Below, in pieces: positions 32,743-42,239 of a stretch of 64,000 nt of DNA. The translations under genes were made by a program, and so were the position numbers. Numbering within the stretch: the stretch's first letter is position 1; every line of letters begins with the position of its first letter. This DNA comes from Mesostigma viride (taxonomy: Eukaryota > Streptophyta > Mesostigmatophyceae > Mesostigmatales > Mesostigmataceae), in NCBI GenBank assembly GCA_009746045.1, contig RPFO01000667.1, positions 183,221-247,220 on the forward strand, in the 5' to 3' direction. The notes below the pieces were generated by a model. That model was given only the letters and a program-made list of their open reading frames with translations, did not search any database and was not told the DNA's origin.

Positions 32743-32995
32743 ATAGACCGTGGCCATGTACATGTACGCCTCCTACAGGCACTATACCAGCTGACTCACG
32801 AGCATTATTTAGCCATGTACATGCGTGCCTATGATGTGCCAAACCCCAGATGATGCCTAGCTTTATGTAGTTAAGCTGTGCCCATGCAGAGAGCTGCTCT
32901 CTGCTGAGATGCCACGCTCTAGCTTTTGTATAGCTATGATGATCTTCCCCACCTATGACGGGCTCCCCTTATGTAACGAACCCATCCGGGTCGTG
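32743..32995 (+). mobile_element. LINE-like 3' UTR, diverged copy
   Basis: Begins with AGTAGTAGTGTAGAATAG (compare CAGTAGTGTAGATTAG at 34072). It includes the hairpin CAGAGAGCTGCTCTCTG near 32886 and GCTATGATGATCTTCC, as in the 21940 and 34060 copies. It is truncated before the terminal CTCCCAACGGAG. Confidence 0.65.
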
Positions 32996-33690
32996 CGAAA
33001 AATCCTATTGTTAAGGTAGGTTATTCCCGGTTTCTTGGCTAACCACGACCACTCTCTAGGAGTGGGATTAACGGAACAGGCGTGGCTTTAGGCCTGTTAC
33101 GGCTCGCGGTGATTAATATTGCATTAATCTACACAACCTACATTTAGGATAGAGCTACCAAATGCAGTTGGAATTATGCCCCAGGTTCAGACAGGTGATA
33201 ACACACTCATTTCATTCCGAACCAAGAGGACGAGACTCTCGTCCTCGGACCAATTTCACCTAGGTCTGCCACCAAGCTGGCAAGTGGCGCCGACATGGCG
33301 CCGACCTTCCAGAGAATTACGAAGCATGCAGTCCACACAAGATCCTCGGGTCGACATCGACCCTCGCCAGACTACAGAATCCACTCATGAGTACAATATC
33401 TCAACCAGCTATAAAGTACGCAGCGCGGCGCGACTGCACCGGCCCCTAGAAGATCGCATACATCAACCTATAGGCCCAAAATAACTGGTCCGAATCACAC
33501 AAACTATCATAGTTCCATACAAAAGTCCTGACCAAGGGACAATTCCCAAATTAAGTCCCGAAATGAGGCCCAAAGTCCTACGGACTATGACAACAAGCCA
33601 AAATACATAATTTATTCCATTGTTGCGCCCGTTCCAAGGGTCGGGTTCGCAACACCTTAGCTGGGAGTTGCCCAACTTGACTCTGGGTGG
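32996..33690. other. No gene or assigned repeat seen
   Basis: A 102-codon open frame at 33176-33484 has no recognisable features. A short stretch (GGTAGGTTATTCCCGG at 33015) resembles 22409, so part of this may belong to a dispersed repeat. Confidence 0.4.
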
Positions 33691-33694
33691 TGCC

Positions 33695-33793
33695 GGCAGG
33701 TGCCCTAGTGCACCTAGAGCAAGTGTTGTTTACATTCCCACCCTTGCAGGAAGCAGCTTAGAATGTATTATAGGCCATATGCCCCCTCTCGGG
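33695..33793 (+). mobile_element. LINE-like 3' UTR piece joined to ORF1 sequence
   Basis: Carries CACCTAGAGCAAGTGTTG, CATTCCCACCCTTGCA and CATATGCCCCCTCTC, which in other copies lie downstream of the ORF (22228-22325, 34350-34445). Here they stand upstream of it, so the unit is chimeric or rearranged. Confidence 0.7.
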
Positions 33794-34059
33794 GGAAGGC
33801 TGGCCCGGCACCCGTGCTCCTCACCTTTAAGTACATGGCGGACAAGCTGTCGTTCCTTAAATGCCGCAAGAAGCTCTCGAGGACTCGCTTCACGCTGGAC
33901 GACGACTTGACCCTGGCCCAGCAACAGCGGCGACGCGAGCTATGGCCGACCTACCTTCAGCTCCGGCACAGCGCAGGGGGGAAGCCGGTATACTGGAGGG
34001 GGGCGGTCATCCACGTTGACCACAAGCCCTGGCAGCCCCCTCCTGCCACCCCAGACTAG
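33794..34059 (+). pseudogene. LINE-like ORF1 C-terminal fragment, second copy
   Basis: It encodes AGPAPVLLTFKYMADKLSFL, RFTLDDDLTLAQQQRRREL, LWPTYLQLRH and KPVYWRGAVIHVDHKPW, then a stop. It is nearly identical to 21716-21939 but keeps about 14 more upstream residues, which align with the 32640-32700 part of the longer ORF1. It is followed directly by a 3' UTR. Confidence 0.6.
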
Positions 34060-34513
34060 GGAATTCATACCAGTAGTGTAGATTAGTCAGGCTTAGCCTA
34101 GCATGTGGCCCACGCGCATGTGCGCCCATAATGGCCCCCATGGATGTTGTCTACAGAATTTAGCCAAGCCCTGCCTATAACGGGACCCCCATGGATGTTG
34201 CATTAAGAATTGAGCCATGCTATGCCATGCAGAGAGATGCTCTCTGTCGAGAAGCCATGTCCTAGCTCTTGTATAGCCATGATGATCTTCCTCCCTCACA
34301 GGCATGCTCCCCCCTTACCCGGGCATAGCGTGATAGACCATGAGGGTGCAGGTGCCCTGGTGCACCTAGAGCAGGGGTAGCTTACATTCCCACCCTTGCA
34401 TGAAGTAGCCTAGAATGTATGATAGGCCATATGCCCCTTCTCTGGGCTATGTGCTACATATACTCCCAACGGAGTTATGTTACAATTCAATTCAATTCAA
34501 TATGCCCCCTCTC
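34060..34513 (+). mobile_element. LINE-like 3' UTR with (CAATT)n tail
   Basis: Same order of blocks as 21940-22385: hairpin CAGAGAGATGCTCTCTG near 34229, CACCTAGAGCAGGGG, CATATGCCCCTTCTC and terminal ACTCCCAACGGAG at 34471, then TTATGTTACAATTCAATTCA. Confidence 0.8.
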
Positions 34514-34723
34514 ACGGGCTATTAATTATTAATTAATTATCAACATCACTCCGTTGGGAGTAGATGTAGCACATAGCCCTGAGAAGGGGCATATGGCTTT
34601 TAATACATTCTAGGCTACTTCATGCAAGGGTGGGAATGTAAGCTACCCCTGCTCTAGGTGCACCAGGGCACCTGCACCCTCATGGTCTATCACGCTATGC
34701 CCGGGTAAGGGGGGAGCATGCCT
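34302..34723. repeat. Inverted pair of LINE-like 3' ends
   Basis: 34302-34480 and 34545-34723 are reverse complements with few differences. The arms start and end at GCATGCTCCCCCCTTACCCG, and the loop holds the (CAATT)n and (TTAAT)n tails. It looks like one 3' end inserted tail-to-tail next to another. Confidence 0.85.
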
Positions 34724-34724
34724 G

Positions 34725-34945
34725 TGCACCTAGAGCAAGGGTCCTTTACATCCCCACCCTTGCAGGAAGTAGCTTAGGATGTATGATAGGCCATATGCCC
34801 CCTCTCAAGGGCTATGTGCTACATATACTCCCAACGGAGTTATGTTACAATTCAATTCAATGCCTGTGAGGGAGGAAGATCATCATGGCTATACAAGAGC
34901 TCACGGGCTATGTGCTACAGATACTCCCAACGGAGTTATTCTGAT
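34725..34945 (+). mobile_element. Two truncated LINE-like 3' ends
   Basis: One piece (34728-34861) runs from CACCTAGAGCAAGGGT to CTCCCAACGGAG and a (CAATT) tail. A second very short piece (34901-34945) repeats GGGCTATGTGCTACAGATAC and CTCCCAACGGAGTTATT. Confidence 0.75.
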
Positions 34946-35004
34946 TTGGCACGCCGCAAAGGTGAAAACCATTTGCGTTCAGTGCCGGTCCGCGGAAAAC
35001 GCGA

Positions 35005-35090
35005 TCTGCAAATGAATCCAGGCCGGAATCGAACTGGGGACCTTTCGCACCAACTTTTGCTGACTATAGGACGGACGTCTCCGGATCCTA
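35005..35090 (-). repeat. tRNA-like SINE piece
   Basis: On the minus strand GGTCCCCAGTTCGATTCCGG matches the T-arm/B-box of a tRNA gene. No full cloverleaf was found, so it is more likely a tRNA-derived retroposon head than a functional tRNA. A related T-arm lies at 39262-39285. Confidence 0.35.
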
Positions 35091-35109
35091 GGGCATCGCC
35101 AACTGACAC

Positions 35110-36100
35110 CTACGGAGTTATATCAAAGAGACAACCAGCGCAGGCCAGAAATCGGGAGAATCCGGACCATGGTAGCTCGAGCCTGCCGTTATCTTTTCCG
35201 CGTTTTCGAGTCGTTCAGGATGATGAAGATGAATGGTGATGGAAATGTGTATCCTTGTGCATTGAAATTATGGCTGGCTTACGTGTGGAGCGACTAGATG
35301 ACCTAGACGGTGGGGCCGGAAACAGCATGCTTGATCAGGGCGTGTGTTTCTAGCCTAACTGGCCGGGAGTGTCTAGTGGTGAGCACCATTGCTGCGATCG
35401 CTCTCCCACCATTTACGAGGAAATACCCGCAAATGGAAAACCACTGAAAAGGTCTAGCTAGTCAGTCATCACGTTAGCCATGCCATGATTCCAAACGTCC
35501 AAGAACTGCACACGGTGCAAAGGCAAAAAGCCGGAGGACAGCACTTTCAAATGTGCGGCGGGAACCAAAAGCCCGCGGATGCCAGAAAACATCGTGTTGC
35601 GGCAGCGACGCGACGATGTGGACAACGAATCCAGTGCCAAGCTCGGAACGGCCGCAAAGGAGATCTGGCATCACAGGGTTCAGATGTGCGGAGATACTAT
35701 ACGATCCAGCCGGTCCACGACCTGTTTGTAGAGCTTGTGCCATTATATGTCAAAGAGACAACCAGCGCAGGCCAGAAATCGTTCGTGTGTTCCTAATTAA
35801 TACTAATTAATTAATAGAGCTAGCACACATATTGTAATAAATTTGACGTTTTGTGGTGATGCATGCAAAGCAAGGCAAGGCCAGAAATGGATGTTCCTAA
35901 TTAATTAATTAATCATCTACTTGTCCTACTGGTCACTATAGCCCATGCACCGCGGCCCATGCATTAAAAAATTAACTAAATTACCATCGGCCTCCGTTGT
36001 TAATTAATTAATTAATTAATGCCTCCGTTGGGAGATCATGTAGCACATATTCCGCGATTCCCAACGGAGTTATGTTACAATTCAATTCAATTCAATATTC
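35110..36100. repeat. Short retroposon tails and modules
   Basis: Contains GAGACAACCAGCGCAGGCC at 35130 and 35756, TTAAT tails at 35790-35815, 35885-35910 and 35998-36020, a minus-strand GCCTCCGTTGGGAG at 36021 and a plus-strand CCCAACGGAG with (CAATT) tail at 36060-36095. No gene is recognised; two overlapping frames at 35474-35810 lie on opposite strands and look accidental. Confidence 0.6.
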
Positions 36101-36104
36101 CGCG

Positions 36105-36490
36105 ATGGGGGTGGGGGTGGAGGAAGCCGCGTAATTGAACTAACCTAACTCTAATCTATCTAGTCTATAAAATCCTAACGACACTACTCAGCAAAATCCC
36201 CTTCCTCTTGGGGGGGGGTTGGCTTGCCCACAGGGGCTGGTGTGTGAGCCTGGACTATCTTCTGCCACCGCTTCTTGTTCTGCATGGCAGTCCAGAGAAG
36301 GGCTCAGAGGGAGTGGATGCGGTGTTCAAACTGAGCTGGGACCACGAGGTCGGCCAGCCACATCAGGGTGTAGTTCATGGCAGGTTTACCTAGCTTCCTG
36401 GGAATGTCCTTAGGGCCAGGCCAGGTCAAAATATGCCGCCCTGGTTGGCCAAGCCGCTGGGGGCCGGCCGGACCAAGGGCGGTGTCGACC
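36105..36490 (-). pseudogene. 3' end of a second LINE-like family, minus strand
   Basis: On the minus strand it encodes WTAMQNKKRWQKIVQAHTPA, PVGKPTPP and DFAE and stops at 36184. A 3' UTR follows with GGCTTCCTCCACCCC and CGCGGAATAT. The upstream frame has RKLGKPAMNYTLMWLADLVV and one TGA. 41418-41665 is a plus-strand relative. This is probably the C-terminus of a retroposon ORF, though which one is unclear. Confidence 0.5.
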
Positions 36491-39090
36491 TGGCTGGTGC
36501 GAGCAAGATGTCCTACAAATGCTATCCTAAGCTGCCTAATGTCGTCCGAAATACAGGCATACCCTGATACAAAAAATCTAATGACCTACGCTAGGAAAAC
36601 CCTACATTCAGGACCTGTCGGAGCATCCTGTAAACCGTGCCGTCTAGCTTAGCGGCCAGTGTGTCCGTGAGTCTCCACGCCTCGGCCCATGCATTCACAT
36701 CTCGTAATGGGCCACGCAGGCACTGCTAAGCCTGTTCTGCAATAGCAACTGCCGCTTTTGCAACATCAACGAAACCTGCGCACACATACAACACAAGACG
36801 AATGAGGGTGCAACATCCGAAATGCACAAGCGGCTCTCATAAACGTTAATTGGCGATATGCACCTTGTCAATCCAAGTCATGGTTACGAGGAAGAGAAAC
36901 TGAGGAGGAAACAAGAGCATATATCGAGCCTTCCTCCAACCTCACTTTGTTTGGTCCACACCACGTGCCACCCACATCCCATCGCATCAATTGACCACAT
37001 TCCTTAACCTGACCAGAAAATTCCTAAAAAAAAATTCATATCTACGTGCACCTACAAAGTGAAAGCTAACACCAGAAGCCTGCGCGCATGCTTGGCACTG
37101 TAACATAAAAAGCGTAGCATTCCAAGGCATGCACATAACAAACATAGCTGTGAGCAGCATATGGTATACTATTTGCTGCCTGCCTCAGCGACATAGCTGT
37201 GAGCAAAGACCAATGCAACATTATCTTATTGCTGGTCACATGATGAAATTCGAATGCAACTTTGATAACTTAGCTTGATGTGCGTGCGTATGCTGTGAAA
37301 GAATGCAGCCTGCCGCCTAGGGGGCGGAGGCAGCAAAGGCGCACGCTAAATTTAGGGGGGTTGATATTGCACTAATATTTGAACCAAAGAGGCATCGCGG
37401 GCCAAAGCCAGCCGCCATTTAGCCTTCGATCGTGCGAGCACCCCGGTTAGGATAGGGCTGGTGCTAGAAGAGCGGAGAAGACTTGACAAGACAACTAGCC
37501 TCATAGCGAGCTATCAGGGATAGAGTTGCATGCAATTAGCATGATGTATTTGCACAGGCAGCCAGGCCGAGCTGGCAACCAAAACTTTCAGCATACACCA
37601 GTGACCAGTCTTGAATCTGACTACAATGACGGCAAGGCGCTCGAATAGGCTGATAAAAGATCAAAGTACACGCATATTTGAACCCATATGAACAAGAGTA
37701 CCCCTAGCACCTTTTGATCTAGAGAGGGATAATCATAAATGTATGCTCGCTTCGCTCCCAGATGGCAGGTGATGAGCCTGCCGCCTTCGTATGTGGTGGA
37801 AACAGTATTCCTATTACCACCAGGAAACAGGCATCCATTGAAGGTCATTCTCGCGTGAGTGTCTAAACATGGCCACCATTAGAAGGGTTACCAAGTCTTC
37901 TCTCACGCATAGCTGCACCGCTGCACTACTCCTAACACAACCCTAGACGACGAGAGACATTCTACTGCAAGACGACACATTCGAGGAAAAAAAAAGAGCG
38001 AATTGAGGGAGGCCTACAGGGAAAAACAGTGCCACCACATTAGCCCCTTCATGAGAAAAAAATCTTCATTTTTAAAATCAGGTTGAAGACTGAAATAATG
38101 TTGTTGTTTAATCATCAGGGCTGGGCGAACACCGAAGGCAATGGCCGTTCAATGACATTTCCATAGATCGTGCAAAGACTTGGTGATTTTCCATGTCCTA
38201 TCTCTTGCCATGCATCAGGCATTGCTCTTGACTGACCTTGCATGAGCGAATATTAGCCACTGCAGCTCGACCGGGACGGACATCTCGGATCCAAGCTATG
38301 AGGAAGCTCCGGGCGAAAAATCATACTATCTGTCCACTGTTCTGTAGCCAGCACAGCAAAAAGACTGGACCTTACGTCGTCCTGCCGTAGCGAAAAGAAA
38401 CATATTTGCCGGGAACGCCGTGAAGGCCCACTAAACCCCCACAATCACATAAAAAAGACACCATCGTCCTTCCTACCTGTGGTTCAAGTTGATGCATGAA
38501 TAAGACTCGAGAGACATGACCGTGCCAAATCTGCCAACAAAAGCTTTAGCGGGCGGCGACTGGCGACAGGCGAGTGGCGACTGGCAAGGTCTTGCACAAG
38601 GAGAACCCCGAAGCCTCGAGCTGAAAAGTAAGTACGAGGGTCGAGGATGGCGCCAACCCTGCGCTTGCTAGTCGGGGAGCCACGCGCCGCGCTGTGCAAG
38701 TTGCTGTTGTTGTTCTTGCCCACGCCGCACATGGGCAGACCCCCCCCCCCCCACACGTTTGGGGTCCGACCACAGGGCTCACGATCTGGCAGAATCTTAC
38801 TGCTTTTATTCGATTCTACTAAGTTCGTCTACATTCTACTACAATCATAATACTAGTAGAGTTCAAATCCAGAGTCTCATGATCTTAAACCTGAGAATCT
38901 TAAACGTGTGTGGGGGGGTTGTAGTGTGGGCCGGTGGTTCCGCTTACAGCACTGTAGATAGCAGCTGATGTGAACATGGGGGGGTGTAGTCAGTCGTGTA
39001 GTGACTGTAGTGTGGGCGGTTCCGCTTACGGCACTGTAGATAGCAGCTGATGGGAACATGCAGAAAACTCAGGTCCAATGGCTTCCCTGG
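36491..39090. other. Intergenic sequence, no gene seen
   Basis: Low-complexity-free sequence with short open frames only. A (GTT)-CACGCCGCACATGGGCAG module with poly-C lies at 38700-38755. A duplicated stretch with CCGCTTACAGCACTGTAGAT and GATAGCAGCTGATG occurs at 38940-38972 and 39022-39055. Confidence 0.5.
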
Positions 39091-39295
39091 TCTAATAACG
39101 CGCCCTATTAGCCTTTCACCTGTCACCGCCACACGTGTGTGTGCCCACCTTCATTAGGATTCGCTGATACTCATTTCCCCTCTCACCTCTTTGGTCCATA
39201 ATTGGCTAATAAAAATATACCCATTTCCCCGAAAAACATGCAGAAAACTTAGGACCGCTAGCCCCTGCGCGGGTTTGAACTGGGGACTTCCGGAT

Positions 39296-39998
39296 CCGAC
39301 GGAACGACCAGTAAAAACTCCCACTTTGTAGTGACTGTAGTCATGAGGGCGCTCGCCTCGTCCGGCGCGCTAGCATACAGTTGACAAGAGTTGGTTGGTT
39401 CCGATCGATCTGACATACCGTTTCGGCCGAATCTCTGCTGGCCATGTTCAGTTCAGTTCAGTTGTTTCCCGCTGGCCATGTACGGCGTTGTTGAGTTGAG
39501 TTCCCGCGGTCCATGTGCTGGCAGTGCGGCGTTGAGTTGAGTTGAGTTGAGTTGAGTTGAGCTGTTGTCCGGATTCTCCTGATTCTGGCCTGCGCTGGTT
39601 GTCTCCTTGGTATTCCCGCGCCGGTTGGATAACATACACCCTCCGCATTGGTAGTTTTACTAAATAATTATGAGGCTGGGCGCCGACCAGCTGCAAACGA
39701 TAAATAAAACAAAAGAATTTTAATTAACTAATTCCCGAGTGTAGTGAACTGTAGTTTTTGAAGCTACCAAACAAACAAAGAAAGTGTAAATAAATATTAT
39801 TTTACTGTAACGGTATTTCTTATTCCGGGGCCCAATGGCCGGCGCCGCGCCAGACTCGCCCGCCTTTGGGCTTTGGGCGTCTTGGAATTTGGCTTTGGGC
39901 GTCTTGGAAGTTGGCTTTGGGCGTTTGCTCTTTTGGCAGATTTCTACACTACACTGGTACTACGTAAAAAAGCACAGACTGGTGCGGCGTAACATTTT
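39296..39998 (+). repeat. Duplicated block X-Y, copy 1
   Basis: Block X (39296-39808) is, as far as I can read, identical to 48772-49283, including (CAGTT)n and (GAGTT)n pentamers and a minus-strand GAGACAACCAGCGCAGGCC module. Block Y (39811-39998, with GCCCAATGGCCGGCGCCGCG) matches 48588-48771 but in inverted orientation relative to X. Confidence 0.9.
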
Positions 39999-40537
39999 TA
40001 AACTTGGTAAAATTACCGCCGCACAGCCAGCCAGAACTGGACAAGGTGATGGCCGCAAGTAGTCGTTGCTGGGCTATCGTATTTGTAGCATGGGGCGTTT
40101 CACCGAGTCTACGGTTAGCATGATGGGGAGGATTCCTAACCTTCATTATGTGGGTTAAGTAGGGGTGCTCATAGTGGCCGGTTTCCCTCGCTTCCTTGTA
40201 AACCAGGCTCTGTGTCAAGATCACAGACGACCGGGTAAGTAGTTGTTCCAGTCTGTTCTAGTTTGTATGACGCCTGCTATTAGGCGTTCTTGTTATTGTC
40301 GTTCATCATCGCCGTGACCGTCGTGGCCAGCAGCGTGCTTTTTTTACATACCCGGATGGTGTCGACTTGTTTATTGATAGCGCATTGGTGAATATCGCTG
40401 CATGGAGGAATATCGGCTACAACCCGCGGGAAAGTGCTGGCTCCAATGTGCTTTTTGTATGCAGGATGACGGCACTGCCAAGCCGGAGACGAATATGACG
40501 CTCGTTATAATGCCAGTCATTCAGACCGACTGCGCGA

Positions 40538-40965
40538 CTAGTTGTGGGATACACGTTCCTGGTTGTGGGATGTGTTCCTTGTTTTGGGATACTTGTTCCT
40601 GGTTGTGGGATGCACTTTCCTGGTTGTGGGATGTGTTCCTGGTTGTGGGATACTTGTTCCTGGTGGTGGGAAATTCGTTCGTGGTTGTGGGATACATGTT
40701 CCTGGTTGTGGGAAACACGTTCCTGGTTGTAGGATACTTGTTCCTGGTTGTGGGATACACGTTCCTAGTTGTGGGATAGTCGTTCCTGGTTGTGGGATGC
40801 ACGTTCCTGGTTGTGGGATGCACGTTCCTGGTTGTAGGATACTTGTTCTTGGTTGTGGGATACACGTTCCTAGTTCAGTTGTGGGATACTCGTTCCTGGT
40901 TGTGGGATGGGTTCCTGGTTGTGGGATAGTCGAGCCTAGTTGTGGGATGTGTTCCTGGTCCAAAT
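40538..40965 (+). repeat. Minisatellite with a ~20 bp unit
   Basis: About 20 copies of GTTCCTGGTTGTGGGATACA and variants. Frames stay open on both strands (FLVVGY or PTTRNVY peptides) through the repeat and are not genes. Confidence 0.95.
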
Positions 40966-40974
40966 ATAAAGGGG

Positions 40975-41400
40975 CACGGGCATTAGCGATAGCAGAGGGG
41001 GCTGGGGAATAACGTTAGCAGAGGGGCACGGGCACTAACGTTAGTGAAGGGGCACGGGCGCTAACGTTAGTGAAGGGGCACGGGCACTAACGTTAGCAGA
41101 GGGGGCTGGGCACTAACGTTAGTAAAGGAGCACGGGCACTAACGTTAGCAGAGGGGCACGAGCACTAAAGTTTGTAAAGGGGCGCGGGCACTTACGTTAG
41201 CAGAGGGGGCTGGGGAATAACGTTAGTGAAGGGGCACGGGCACTAACGTTAGCAGAGGGGGGGGAGGGGGGGGGCACTAACGTTAATAAAGGAGCACGGG
41301 CACTAACGTTAGCAGAGGGGCACGAGCACTAAAGTTTGTAAAGGGGTGCGGGCACTAACGTTAGCAGAGGGGGCTGGGGAATAACGTTAGTGAAGGGGGG
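40975..41400 (+). repeat. Minisatellite with ACTAACGTTAG units
   Basis: Units of about 28-30 bp of the type GGGGCACGGGCACTAACGTT AGCAGAG, with variants in the spacer. It resumes at 41685-42237 after retroposon sequence. Confidence 0.9.
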
Positions 41401-41417
41401 TGGGACTCTCCCGTCTT

Positions 41418-41665
41418 GGACTGCCATGCAGGACAAGACACGGCGGAAGAAGATTGTCAAGGCGCACACGCCCGACCCTGTGGGCAAGCCCCCTCCCCCC
41501 AAGCGGAGGAGGCGTTTTGATGAGTAGTGTAGTTAGTATTTTCTAGATAGCTTAGAGTTAGGATAGTTCGATCAGGCGGCTTCCTCCACCCCATCCATCA
41601 CGGAATATGTGCTACATGATCTCCCCACGGAGGCATGTTATAATTTAATTTAATTTAATTTTTTA
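41418..41665 (+). pseudogene. 3' end of the second LINE-like family, plus strand
   Basis: It encodes SWTAMQDKTRRKKIVKAHTP and DPVGKPPPPKRRRRFDE, with a stop at 41525. A 3' UTR with GGCGGCTTCCTCCACCCC follows, then GATCTCCCCACGGAGGC and a (TTTAA)n tail at 41639-41660. The relative at 36105-36490 is on the minus strand. The basic C-terminus is notable, and the upstream part is missing because the fragment starts inside a minisatellite. Confidence 0.5.
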
Positions 41666-41684
41666 AGGGGGGTGGGCATTAACG

Positions 41685-42237
41685 ATAACAGGGGGGGAGG
41701 GCACTTACGTTAGCAGAGGGGGCTGTGGACTAACGTTAGTAAATTAATTTATTAATTAATAGACACGTGACTGCGTCACGTGAGCATAAGTCCTCAGTGG
41801 GAGGGGAACATGGGATGGAATGGATGGTGTAAGCTATCTAGGTCCTAGTTACAGGGGTGTGGGCACCGCGGCCCGAATCGCTATGAATGCCATACTTGGT
41901 CACACGCGGAGCCCCCACAGGCTTGGGGGTGGTAGATCCTTCATCACTACTTGCCATCTATCCTTGCGTACCATCTGCCTCCATATTACAGACAAACCAG
42001 GAGGCTGCCCGGGGCCGTTAGTAAAGGGGGGAGGGAATTAACGATAGTAGAGGGGGGAGGGGCACGTACTTACGTTAGCAGACGGGTGTGGGACCTTACG
42101 TTAACAGAGGGTGTGTGGGAATTAACGTTAGCCGAGGGGGTGGGCACTAACGTTAGCAGAGGGGTGTGGAAACTAACGTTAGAAGAGGGGTGTGGAAACT
42201 AACGTTAGCAGAGGGGGTGTGGGAATTAACGTTAGGG
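41685..42237 (+). repeat. ACTAACGTTAG minisatellite, second part, with an inserted repeat
   Basis: Same units as 40975-41400, flanking 41849-42005, which matches 10938-11106 in inverted orientation (CACACGCGGAGCCCCCAC, GCTTGGGGGTGGT, CTATCCTTGCG). Confidence 0.85.
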
Positions 42238-42239
42238 CC

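Noticed and set aside
39448-39696. 82-codon frame, identical at 48922-49170
   Set aside because: The identity is explained by the duplicated block; the frame is full of pentamer-derived peptides and has no known feature.
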